A stretch of DNA of 64,000 nucleotides, from contig JAOTOM010003653.1 in NCBI GenBank assembly GCA_034440615.1, forward strand, positions 62,001 through 126,000, given 5' to 3'. Within the stretch, counting starts at the first letter, position 1; the number at the start of each line of letters is the position of its first letter. Positions 11,580-21,600 of this stretch are shown here, piece by piece. This DNA is from Ashinkailepas kermadecensis. Taxonomy: Eukaryota > Arthropoda > Thecostraca > Neolepadidae. The notes beneath the pieces are model-generated. The model made no database searches, was not told the DNA's origin, and was given only the letters and a program-made list of their open reading frames with translations. Position numbers and translations under genes: made by a program.

Positions 11580-11975
11580 AAAATGTTACACTAATGAAGG
11601 GCTACGAAACGGCTGATGATAAGCCGGCTGGTGTGGCGTCCGGTGATAATAAACAAGCAAGAGAGCAAACATTAGAGATGCCGGCAATCAAAGAACGTGG
11701 CGTAACGGGCCGGTACATACATCGCATGTAGGTGCACATACAGACATACACACATACATACATATCAAACAATATAACATTTTGAAGGTGGACAGCTACA
11801 TTGCCTCCGGACAGGCTCTGCCGGCCACCTGCGACCTGGAGCGAAGCGGAGGCCCGGCGCCCAAGGCGAGCTGTATGAGCCAGGCCAGACCTTGAATGCG
11901 AAGGTGCATGGATAAATTAGAGCTTTCACAAAACCCGAGAAGGAAAAACCAAGCTGTTTGGGAAATCTGAAGGTT
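11580..11975 (-). mobile_element. Second, inverted copy of the I-group LINE 3' UTR
   Basis: The reverse complement aligns with 11200-11510. Shared blocks include CGCCGGGCCTCCGCTTCG, GTCGCAGGTGG, AGCTGTCCACC, TACGCCACGTTCTTTG and the GTATGTATG stretch. Together with the preceding plus-strand copy it forms a large imperfect palindrome across 11.1-12.0 kb. Only 3' sequence is present, so this is a severely 5'-truncated insertion. Confidence 0.75.
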
Positions 11976-11984
11976 ATATGTTAT

Positions 11985-12620
11985 ATCCCAGTATATGTAT
12001 AGTGGGAGCTTCACACGGTTTGCCGAGTGGCGGTTCGTGCGCCAGGCAAGACTGGGCCTCGTGCCGCTTAACGGCTACCAGCGCGGCACACGGGACCGGC
12101 ACTGTCGGCGCTGCGGCTACGCTTGGGAGACGTTGTCCCATGTTCTGAATCATTGTCGGCCGCACATTGCTGCGTTTCAGCTGCGCCACAGCGCAGTGCT
12201 GTCCCACCTCACAAAGGCGGTGCCGCAGCGGGGCAGCACGGAGCTGCGCATCAATCGACAGGTGCCGGGCGTGGACTCTGCCCTCCGCCCGGACCCAGTT
12301 GTGACTCGAGGCAACGAGGTCTCGTTGGTTGATGTTACCATCGCCTTCAAGAACCGAGCCACAGCGCTGCGTGCCGCCGCCGACGGGAAGCTGGCGAGCT
12401 ATCCCCCCTCGTGGAGCAGCTCCACCAACAGGGCAATGCGGCCTCAATCCGCGCCTTCGTCGTGGGCTCCCTCGGCATTTGGAACCGGGGGAACGAGGCC
12501 GTGTTCAAACAGTTGCGTATCATTCGCTTTTATGCGAAGCTGATGCGTCAGCTGATGGTCAGAGGTGCACAAAGCGTCAAGAATGTCACCTACAGCGGGG
12601 GGGGGGAGTTATTTTTTTAG
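11985..12620 (+). pseudogene. R2-type LINE C-terminus with restriction-like endonuclease
   Basis: This encodes the C-terminal end of a site-specific-type non-LTR retrotransposon protein. A zinc-knuckle (CRRCGYAWETLSHVLNHC, about 12102-12155) is followed by RLE-type PD-(D/E)XK features: RPDPVV near 12291, SLVDVTIAFKN near 12334. This gives P-D, D and K spaced as in the R2/NeSL/Hero groups. A frameshift near 12400 moves the frame. The continuation reads LVEQLHQQGN..., then GSLGIWNRGNEAVFKQL and a stop near 12618. The reverse transcriptase is absent. No 28S rRNA sequence is visible nearby, so this copy is not in an rDNA target. It abuts the inverted LINE 3' UTR on its left. Confidence 0.8.
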
Positions 12621-13073
12621 GCGTGCCAGACCATTTGCGCCGCCTTTAAAGCGAGTACGTTACATGTCTGTCTATAAAGCGAGCGTTTGCGATCAAGGTG
12701 CAGGCAAGTGGACATTTACGTTAAGGAATTTTACGTTATAGTTTGCGTGATATTTTAGGTGCTGAAGGCGAGGGTCTGGGTTGGGGACATCTCCCTGATG
12801 TCTAAATGGTTTAGTTTTACTTTACTCCTACACAAAATAATTCGTAGTTTGGGTGGGGGTGGGGGTGTTTTGAGAGTGGCGAGAAGTTGATTTTGCCAGG
12901 GTGCCGGCTTTAGCCTACTCTTATCGAAGAGCACCGAGGGATCTTTATCATGCGAACAAGGAGGTAATTGTCCACACCGCCTATCACGCCGGCCGCCGCG
13001 TGTTAGTAGTTAGTAGCGGGTTAGTCTAAGCATGCCACACCGGGTTGTCAGTTGGGTTAGTACGGTGTTTTGC
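12621..13073. other. Unassigned spacer
   Basis: Nothing recognised. G-rich tracts occur at 12598-12608 and 12850-12870. Confidence 0.4.
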
Positions 13074-13345
13074 AATTCGGCTCTTCTACGTCCGCTGTAC
13101 CTCTGGGTTGCCGTATACGTTATGAGTTGCAAGGCAAACCGGCTCATCTACATCCGATGGCTCCTCTGGATAGTCGTTTTACGTTATGCTAGTTTTTGTT
13201 TTTATTTTTGTTTATGTTTTCCGAAAGCAAGTCGGCTCATCTACTTCCGACGGCACCGCTAGGTAGCCATTTATTTCTAATTGAGAAGCAAATCGGTTCA
13301 TGTACGTCCGACGCCATGCGGGGATGGCTATTTACGTGCTTCCTA
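13074..13345. repeat. Degenerate tandem repeat, about 60-90 bp, 4 copies
   Basis: The phrase TCGGCTC-TCTACGTCCGAYGGC followed by a CTCTGGGTAGCCGTTTACGT-like stretch recurs from about 13074, 13138, 13228 and 13289. Copies are diverged. The short open frames are shared by chance. Confidence 0.55.
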
Positions 13346-13524
13346 CGAGTATGTCGCGGTCATGCATTGAGAGTTCATGTGAGTGTTGGTGGTGTGGTGC
13401 CTACAGTGCTCCTGCTAGTTTTGTGGCATACAGATATTCAAATAGCAATTGAAGGAGTTATGGGTGCTTGTCACCGAGAAGCGATAGAAGCGATAGGGTG
13501 ATGCCCTCTCTTTGGCAGAATGCC

Positions 13525-14033
13525 TTAAAGGAAACTAATCACCTTGCCGAAATTCTGCAATCATACTAATTAGGGGTATTGGCACCTGAAAATGATGAAT
13601 ATGACATTGGTTTTGCGAAATATTATGCCCATACTTCAAAAAACGGGATTTTGGACAGTTTTTCTTTTCATCATAGGCCTCTAAAGGTTCGCCTTTAGGT
13701 TTATTTAAAGTTTAATTAATTTAATTTAATTAAATTTTGAATGAAATTTAAATTAAATTTAATTAAAGCCTTTAGGTTTAATTAGGTTTAATTAGGTTTA
13801 ATTAAATAAAAGGTTTAATTTCCATTGAAATGCTGTTTGCTTACATATGAAGGAATTTTCACAACGCCCACCGAGTCTGTCCATGTCCCAAAACCGATGA
13901 TAAAAGGCCTTATAACTTCGGCTGGAAGATGTTTTGGACCGAACGGAGTATGAGGTAAGTGATTTCTCGACGTGGTCTTCAAAACTGCTATCTCAGTTAA
14001 AATCCCATTATAAAGGTGGTTAGTTTCCTTTAA
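13525..14033. mobile_element. TTAA-flanked MITE inside the LINE
   Basis: TTAA occurs at both edges (13525-13528 and 14030-14033). Just inside, AGGAAACTAATCACCTT faces the inverted AAGGTGGTTAGTTTCCT, so terminal inverted repeats are 16 of 17 identical. The interior of about 500 bp is non-coding and has a run of TTTAATTAGG-like subrepeats at 13690-13810. TTAA target duplications with short TIRs are typical of piggyBac-type elements, so a piggyBac-derived MITE is my inference. It sits exactly at the 3' edge of the minus-strand LINE. Confidence 0.65.
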
Positions 14034-16667
14034 GTAGTTGTCTTTGAGAGCTAAAGCTACTACAGTCTAGCAGGATGTGACCTATGCTTAACGTGGTGTT
14101 GCAGGTGCCGCAGTGCGATGTTGTATATTGGTCACCCTCTAATTGAGGCTGTGTTAGTTTTGTGCAACCAGTTCTAAGTCTAGTGAGGATGACCTCTTTT
14201 TGTCGGTGATATTGATTTGATGTGTTCCATGTGCCTATTGTTGGTTTGATTGCGTGGGTGTGGTTGGAGTTGTGTTGTGTTGAGTTGTGTTGTGTCCATG
14301 TGTTTTGTTGATATTGGCGAATGTGGCGTTGTAGGAGTGCTTTGCAATCGTCTACCAAATATTCCACGCTAGGGTAAGTGTTCAATGCTAAGGCTTGCTT
14401 TGCGAGCCGGTCTGCTTCTTCGTTACCTGGGATGTTGGCCTGGCCCGGAATCCAGAGGAAGGAAAAGTTAATGTTTACGTTATGGGCCAAGAGTTGTTGG
14501 ATTCTATCAATGAAGTGATGTGGACAGTCGTGGGTGTTGCTAAGTGACTGGAGGACAGATTTGGAGTCTGAGCAAATTACTACGTGTCTTGCTTTACGCC
14601 TCATGAGAATGGTGATAGCGGCCATAATGGCCATTGCTTCAGCGGAGTAGATGTATAAGTTATCCGGTAGACGCTTGGAAAGTCTGAGACCTGGTCCAGT
14701 GATGCCGATGCCTACCTTTGCCTCGTGTTTCGACCCATCCGTCAATACGAGTGATTTGTGATTGTTGTCATCGGCGAACTTGTAGAAGAAGCCAAGAATT
14801 TCCGCCGATGTAGTAGTGGATTTCTTCTCCGAGAGCAAGTACCTTTGGTTGACTGAAAATCCAGAATGGCCTAGTTGGCGGTCGAGCTGCAGTGGATGGC
14901 ATTGCGAAGTTGAGATCTGAGAGAGCCGTGGCAATTTGAATGCTATATGGTGGAAGTTTGCGCGCAAATCGGCTCTTGTCGTATCTTTCGGGCGTAAAGC
15001 AGCGCTGTGCTGGATTATTTTTAATGGATTTGATTTTGATGTGATAGCGGCACAGCTGTTGTGTCCTCCTGACGTGGAGTGGGGGCGTGTTTGAGTCCAC
15101 TAGAAGACTGGCTATCGGTGTGGTGCTGAGGGCACCTGTGGCTGCTCTGATGCAGCTGTTTTGGATGATTTCTAAATTTCGGCTCTGACTTTCTGAAATG
15201 GTGGCAAAAATGATGTTGTTGTATTCTAGGATGGGTCGTATGATTGATGTGTACAGTCGCAGTAGTGTTTTCCGGTATCCGCCCCAGTCTGTGCCTGCAA
15301 GTGCACGTAGTATGTTGACGCGCTTCGCGCATTGCTTCGTGATGGAGGTGATGTGGGTGTTGAAACTGAGTTTTTTTTCGTCTAAATGTACTCCTAAAAA
15401 CTTGAAGCATTTCAGCTGTTCTATGGCTTTGTCATCGATTTTAAGTAGAGTTTTGGGTGTGGGGCGGAGACTGATATATGTGACGGTTGCCAATTTTTCT
15501 GCGGACAGGGTTTTGCACCACTTTGCAATGTGGTCTAGTCCTGCTTGAATGCTTTTTTTCAGCTTTAAGGAAGCATTGCGATGTTGTCCAAATGGCTATG
15601 TCGTCCGTGAAAAGTGAGTATTGAAGTGAAGTGTCAGTGTGGTCAGCAAGTATGTCGTTGATCATCATGATGAAGAGGCTCGGTGAGAGCACGCTCCCCT
15701 GAGCCAGGCCCTGCTCCTTAGTTGTGGCGTTTGATGTGACACTGCCGCATCAGACCTTAAGGGTCCTGTCTCTTAGGAAGTAGAGAATGAAGTGTGCCAT
15801 GTGTCCGCGTAGGCCTATCTTGTGGAGCTTGTGTGTCAGTGCGGACTTGTGTACTCGGTCGAATGCGGCAGTGATGTCTAAGTAGGCAGCTACTGTTGTG
15901 CGTTTGATGCGTAGACCACTTTTTATGTCATGCACTAATCTAATGAGACTGTCTGTAGTTGATTTTTGACGCTGGAAGCCGCACTGAAATTTGTCGAGCA
16001 GGTCGTTGTGTTCCAGAAATTTCCTCAATCGTGTGTTGACCATGCGTTCGACTAACTTGCTAGCACAGCTAGTAAGTGAGATGGGTCTATAACCTTTTGG
16101 GGTGGAGTGATCTTTGTGCGGCTTTAGCAATGGAATAACTACGCTCTCTCGCCAGGATGCGGAAAACGTGCCTCTTTGGTACAGTTCATTTATGGCCGCT
16201 AGTAGGTACGTTAGGGAGTTTTTGCTAAGTCGTTTAAGAAACTGGTAATGGATGTCGTCCGGCCCAACCGACGTGTTTCCACACTTACTGAGGGCAAGGT
16301 GTAATTCGTGCATAGTAAACGACTGATTGTAAATTTCTGTATTGCTAGAGCTAAAATTTGCTTTGGAGGCAAGGGCGTCTAGAGCGCTTACTATAGTGGT
16401 GTCGTAGTTGCTGTTGCCAGATACGCTGGCGTAGGGCAGTTTAAAGTGATCTACGACTTGTTGTGGGTCAGTGATGTCCTGTCCTTTCACCGTCAGCTGG
16501 GGGAAGGGGCCTGGTAGCGGGCGTTTCAGGTTGAAACGCTTCATCAGGTTCCAAATTCTGCCGGTAGGGATAAACCTATTGAATTGAGAGGCAAAAGACT
16601 GCCAACAGTTTTGTCGTGCTGTTCGAATTGTGTACCGGCAGTGTTTTTTAGATTGTCTGTCACCTAC
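14034..16667 (-). pseudogene. I-group LINE ORF2: reverse transcriptase, RNase H, zinc-knuckle (5'-truncated)
   Basis: Reading leftwards from about 16667, the linker and RT fingers come first (16667-15753). They include VGPDDIHYQFLK, GYRPISLTSCASKLVERMV, CGFQRQKST and AAYLDITAAFDRVH. A single TGA at 15750-15752 stands where CGA (Arg) would be expected, after which the same frame continues with QGSVLSPSLF and the catalytic FTDD at about 15607-15618. A run of seven A near 15557-15563 is followed by a change of frame. The thumb then runs on (LGVHLDEKKLSF, GYRKTLLRLYTSIIRPILEYN). Another frameshift near 14870 leads into RNase H: LTDGS (about 14740), AEAMAI, CSDSKSV and GNEEADRLAK (about 14405). 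A zinc-knuckle (CGTCN...GH...LDC) follows near 14090. The endonuclease is missing and the 3' end is cut by the MITE at 14033. Confidence 0.85.
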
Positions 16668-17068
16668 AAGCATTGAAACCCATAAATATGTCACATCACC
16701 CATACAAACGTTTGGGAACTGCGCCGCAATTGAACCCTATCAACTGTCACGGCGTATCTGTGACAGCCTGCTGCGCCATGGTTCAGCCTAATGGAGCTGG
16801 CTGCTTGCAGCCGATATTGTGCACCGGGATCTGTCCCAAAAGCGTTAGCGCTGCCAAATGTCCTGTTCCGAAATTGCAGTGACAACGTACCGAAATATAA
16901 GCGAATAGTTTGTGAATAACCAAAAATAACCGGTACATGAAATACTTTGCGTTAAAAGGTCTTTCCTGAAGTGATATATCTTCTTTATGTGGTGAATACT
17001 TTTCCTTCTTCGAATAATGATTATCTGCCACAACAACGGCACAGTTTCAGCCAATATCTGTCACCTAC
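16656..17068. other. Segment of about 390 bp between 12-bp direct repeats
   Basis: TCTGTCACCTAC occurs at 16656-16667 and 17057-17068. The enclosed sequence is non-coding. The left copy coincides with the last recognisable LINE codons (VGDRQ on the minus strand). The arrangement looks like a target-site duplication around an insertion, but no terminal features of a known element were found. Confidence 0.4.
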
Positions 17069-17461
17069 GCTGGTAGGCAAGTTGGCAGGTTTGTGCACCT
17101 CTGCTGATGGTGAGTGACACCCTGAGGTGGTCCCGTGACGTGTACGTCGAGCACGTCATCGGGCGCCGCCAGTACCAGCAGCCCTAGGCCGTACGTCACG
17201 ACCGCGGACAGGCAGGATGTTGCGCCATATCATGCGGGGCCCTGGGTGGAGGGGGCGAGGGGCTCTCGATGGTTCCGCCCTGGGGGCTCCTTGTCCTTCC
17301 CCAGGACCCACCCACTCTTCGGGCGTTACGGCGGCGGCTGACGCTGCCTGGAGCAGCGTTGGGTGCTGCCGCCACGACCTTTAGCCCGTCCGCATGCTCA
17401 CTGTACGGGCGTGAAGGCTGGGCCGCCGGGTGGCGCGCCAATTGCGTGTTGTGCTGGCGCG
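17069..17461. other. GC-rich lead-in to the minisatellite
   Basis: GC-rich DNA without a recognised feature. The frames through here are continuations of the long artefactual frames of the array. Confidence 0.4.
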
Positions 17462-19625
17462 CCGCTCCGGGCTGGGGCGTGTGGTGCCCGCTCTGGGCTG
17501 GGGCGTGTGGTGCCCGCTCCGGGCTGGGGCGTGTGGTGCCCGCTCTGGGCTGGGGCGTGTGGTGCCCGCTCCGGGCTGGGGCGTGTGGTGCCCGCTCCGG
17601 GCTGGGGCGTGTGGTGCCCGCTCTGGGCTGGGGCGTGTGGTGCCCGCTCTGGGCTGGGGCGTGTGGTGCCCGCTCCGGGCTGGGGCGTGTGGTGCCCGCT
17701 CTGGGCTGGGGCGTGTGGTGCCCGCTCCGGGCTGGGGCGTGTGGTGCCCGCTCCGGGCTGGGGCGTGTGGTGCCCGCTCCGGGCTGGGGCGTGTGGTGCC
17801 CGCTCCGGGCTGGGGGTGTGGTGCCCGCCCGGGCTGGGGCGTGTGGTGCCCGCTCCGGGCTGGGGCGTGTGGTGCCCGCTCTGGGCTGGGGCGTGTGGTG
17901 CCCGCTCCGGGCTGGGGCGTGTGGTGCCCGCTCCGGGCTGGGGCGGTGCCCGCTCCGGGCTGGGCGTGTGTCCCGCTCCGGGCTGGGGGTGCCGTCTGGG
18001 CTGGGGCGTGTGGTGCCCGCTCCGGGCTGGGCGTGTGGTGCCCGCTCCGGGCTGGGGCGTGTGGTGCCCGCGCCGGGCCTGTGGTGCCGTTCTGGGCTGG
18101 GGCTGTGGTGCCCGCTCCGGGCTGGGGCGTGTGGTGCCCGCTCCGGGCTGGGGCTGTGGTGCCCGTCCGGGCTGGGCATGTGGTGCCCGCTCCGGGCTGG
18201 GGCGTGTGGTGCCCGCCCGGGCTGGGGCGTGTGGTGCCCGCTCTGGGCTGGGGCGTGTGGTGCCCGCTCCGGGCTGGGGCGTGTGGTGCCCGCTCCGGGC
18301 TGGGGCGTGTGGTGCCCGCTCCGGGCTGGGGCGTGTGGTGCCCGCTCCGGGCTGGGGCGTGTGGTGCCCGCTCCGGGCTGGGGCGTGTGGTGCCCGCTCC
18401 GGGCTGGGGCGTGTGGTGCCCGCTCCGGGCTGGGGCGTGTGTCCGCTCCGGGCTGGGGCGTGTGGTGCCCGCTCTGGGCTGGGGCGTGTGGTGCCCGCTC
18501 CGGGCTGGGGCGTGTGGTGCCCGCTCCGGGCATGGGGCGTGTGGTGCCCGCGCCGGGCTGGGGCGTGTGTGCTGTCCGGTGGGTGTGGTGCCCGCCCGGG
18601 CTGGGGCTGTGGTGCCCGCTCCGGGCTGGGGCTGTGGTGCCCGCCCGGGCTGGGCGTGTGGTGCCCGCTCCGGGCTGGGTGTGTGGTGCCCGCTCCGGGC
18701 TGGGGGTGTGGTGCCCGCTCCGGGCTGGGGCGTGTGGTGCCCGCTCCGGGCTGGGGCGTGTGGTGCCCGCCCGGGCTGGGGCGTGTGGTGCCCGCTCCGG
18801 GCTGGGGCGTGTGGTGCCCGCTCCGGGCTGGGGCGTGTGGTGCCCGCTCCGGGCTGGGGCTGTGGTGCCCGCTCCGGGCTGGGGCGTGTGGTGCCCGCTC
18901 CGGGCTGGGGCGTGTGGTGCCCCGGGCTCTGGGGCTGGGGGTGTGGTGCCCGCCGGGCTGGGGCGTGTGGTGCCCGCTCCGGGCTGGGGCGTGGTGCCCG
19001 CTCCGGGCTGGGGCGGGGTGTGGTGCCGCGCCGGGCTGGGGCGTGTGGTGCCCGCTCCGGGCTGGGTGTGTGGTGCCCGGGCTGGGCGTGTGGTGCCCGC
19101 CCGGGCTGGGTGTGTGGTGCCAGCCCGGGCTGGGGCGTGTGGTGGCCGCCCGGGCTGGGGCGTGTGGTGCCCGCTCCGGGCTGGGGCGTGTGGTGCCCGC
19201 TCCGGGCTGGGGCGTGTGGTTCCCGCTCCGGGCTGGGGCGTGTGGTGCCCGCTCCGGGCTGGGGCGTGTGGTGCCCGCTCTGGGCTGGGGCGTGTGGTTC
19301 CCGCTCCGGGCTGGGGCGTGTGGTTCCCGCTCCGGGCTGGGGTGTGTGGTTCCCGCCCGGGCTGGGGGGGTGTGGTGCCCGCTCCGGGCTGGGCTGTGTG
19401 CCGCGGGGGTGGTGCCGGCCGGCTGGGGTGTGTGGTGCCCGCGCCGGGCTGGGGGTGGGTCGCCGGGCTGGGGCGTGTGGTGCCCGATCTGGGCTGGGGC
19501 GTGTGGTGCCCGATCTGGGCTGGGGCGTGTGGTTCCCGCTCCGGGCTGGGGCGTGTGGTTCCCGCTCCGGGCTGGGGCATGTGGTGCCCGCTCCGGGCTG
19601 GGATGTGTGGTGCCAGCGCCGGGCC
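17462..19625. repeat. GC-rich minisatellite, 26-bp unit, about 80 copies
   Basis: The unit is GCTGGGGCGTGTGG followed by TGCCCGCTCCGG. Variants have CTCTGG, a missing base in the G run, TTCCCG for TGCCCG, and short deletions concentrated in the middle (about 17940-18180, 18540-18720, 18920-19160). The unit contains no stop codon in most frames of either strand, so frames of 750-800 codons are open in all three plus frames and two minus frames. They encode low-complexity GAGTTRPSPER- or GVWCPLRA-type repeats and are not genes. Slip-type length variants would break any one frame. Confidence 0.95.
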
Positions 19626-19845
19626 GGCTCTGCGGGCCGCGGCGTGGGAAGTGTTTTAACATTTTACCTCTTGTTTTAGGGCGGGCCGTCTCTCGGGCCA
19701 CGGTTTTATGGCCCTTTTGGTCGCCGTGCCCTGTGCGTGTTTTTACCGATGTGTTTTATTTTAATTTATTTTAGTGTAATGTTGTTTAGTGTATTGTTAT
19801 TGTCATGTTTTATTGGCTGTTACGTGGATGTTTTAACCAGAGGGC

Positions 19846-20281
19846 GACCCGTCCGGCAGATAACGTGCCATTTTTTCAATTCTTAGCTTTTAAGCCGGCG
19901 TTGCGGCCTCGGCCGTCCGGCGCCGGCTTTTAATGTGTTTTAGCATATTGTTTGCCATTTTAGGCATGTCGGTAGCGGGGTGCGCTCCCGTCCGGCAGAT
20001 AACGTGCCATTTTTTCCATCCTTAGCTTTTAAGCCGGCGTTGCGGCCTCGGCCGTCCGGCGCCGGCTTTTAATGTGTTTTAGCATGTTGTTTGCCATTTT
20101 AGGCATGTCGGTAGCGGGGTGCGCTCCCGTGCGGCCTACCACGCCATTTTTTCCATTCTTAGCTTTTAAGCCGGCGTTGCGGCCTCGGCCGTCCGGCGCC
20201 GGCTTTTAATGTGTTTTAGCATGTTATTTGCCATTTTAGGCATGTCGGTAGCGGGGTGCGCTCCCGTGCGGCCTACCACGC
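19846..20281. repeat. Tandem repeat, 139-bp unit, about 3.1 copies
   Basis: Units start at GTCCGGCAGATAACG (19851) and recur at 19990, 20129 (GTGCGGCC variant) and 20267. Each contains TTAGCTTTTAAGCCGGCG and GGCATGTCGGTAGCGGGG. The copies are nearly identical, so the duplication is recent or homogenised. Within a unit, GCCGGCG and CGCCGGC can pair across TTGCGGCCTCGGCCGTC. Confidence 0.93.
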
Positions 20282-20325
20282 CAGAATTCGGCCGCCGGGG
20301 GCGCACCAGAACATATTTGTGTATT

Positions 20326-20412
20326 GCCGGGCACCAGCCTAGTGCCCGGCCACGAGTAAATGTGAATTATGTGCAATATTGTATAACTTGAAGCATTTAC
20401 CGAAATAAATAA
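20326..20412 (+). other. 9-bp hairpin followed by overlapping AATAAA signals
   Basis: GCCGGGCAC (20326-20334) pairs perfectly with GTGCCCGGC (20342-20350) across a 7-base loop. About 50 bp later AAATAAATAAAATA gives overlapping AATAAA polyadenylation-like signals (about 20401-20412). This could be the 3' end of a transcript or transposon, but no coding region feeds into it. Confidence 0.3.
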
Positions 20413-20459
20413 AATATTGTTGTCAAAACTCGGCGAGACAAAAAATATGCATACCGTGT

Positions 20460-20720
20460 CACCGCGCTGGGCGGCGCGTCGACGCCGACGACGGTGACGT
20501 CAGTAAGTGAGCCGGTGACGTCAGCTGCCAGCTGTGCGGCCGACGCCGACGAAGCGGCGGAGAGACGTCAGTCGCCGGCGGACGGTGGAGCGCTCGGTGG
20601 CCTGCGGTGTCGTGCAGTGCTCGGTGCGACACACTCGACGCGGCTGGGATCGGACACGACGCGGCACAAGCGCGCCATGCAGCTGCTGGAGAAAGGAGGC
20701 CCCAAGAGGTCAGTCACGCT
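20460..20720 (+). promoter_or_regulatory. CpG-rich stretch with two CRE palindromes, candidate promoter
   Basis: Two exact TGACGTCA sites lie at 20495-20502 and 20516-20523, and a related GACGTCA at about 20565. They are in a CpG-dense stretch rich in GCGGC and CGACG. TGACGTCA is the binding site of CREB/ATF-type factors. Downstream, an ATG at about 20677 is followed by 11 codons and AAGAG/GTCAGT, a donor-like sequence. A promoter with a short first exon is a possibility only. No second exon was identified. Confidence 0.3.
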
Positions 20721-21600
20721 CGGTCACTGCTGGTTAGTGAGTATGCTCCCGATTTGTACGTGCCCGCCAGTCAAGGAAGACGATCCTTGGATTATTTCAC
20801 GACGCAGGCCGGGTCACCTCCCTCTCACGCCGAATGGTCGCCGAGAAGCCGCAAGACCTAGCGGCTGGCGATATTTGAGCCCGGAGCTGCACGGTTGCAG
20901 AACAAGAGAGCTAGCTTCCCACGGGGCTATCTCCTCACCTCCGCTCGCCAACCGTCGTCGATGGAGATAGACCGAGACAACAAGGGGACGTACCATGGAT
21001 AAGGGCATGGAATGTTACAGCCTGGCGCCAGTACAACCGGATGGGTGCAGGATAAGTCGACCACAACGCCGTGCCAATGCACACTGTGATACTCGAGGGA
21101 AAAACTGGCCATAAATTATTGCGGACAAAGTATGCTAGTTACAGGGGCGATTTTGGTTGTAATCGAAAGAGCTTCAAACTTGGAACATATGGAGAAGGGC
21201 GTGTCTTAACGATTGTCTTAAAGATTGTTTAACCCAGGAATTTCAGAGGTCATGCCTACTAGAGGGAAGGGAACATTCCCTTCCCCTCATTTTGCTTCCG
21301 CGAAATACCTCGGGAACCAATTGAGGTAGACAGCTCAAATTGTGCACACACCTACATCAGTATTTAGTGTACGTTGTTTTAAAAGATAGACATCCGGTCA
21401 CGCATAGGGACATCATAATGACGTCATAAGCGAAGTCCATGGGCACTCATATATTGGATAATTATTAGTTAGCGTTTGCTATGTGAGCATTCTGCACTAC
21501 AAATGCGACCTAATAATTGTTCCGCAGAATATATCCAAGATCTCCTTGTCTTAAGTGGCTGAAATTATGTCAAAATACATCCCTAAGACATGACACAGGT
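20721..21600. other. Unassigned region next to the RAG1-like remnant
   Basis: No domain-bearing frame found. The missing C-terminal third of the RAG1-like protein was looked for here on the minus strand and is not visible. Confidence 0.4.

Noticed and set aside
17269..19774. Five open frames of about 750-800 codons on both strands
   Set aside because: They coincide with the 26-bp array and are open in several frames at once. No domain is present outside the repeat.
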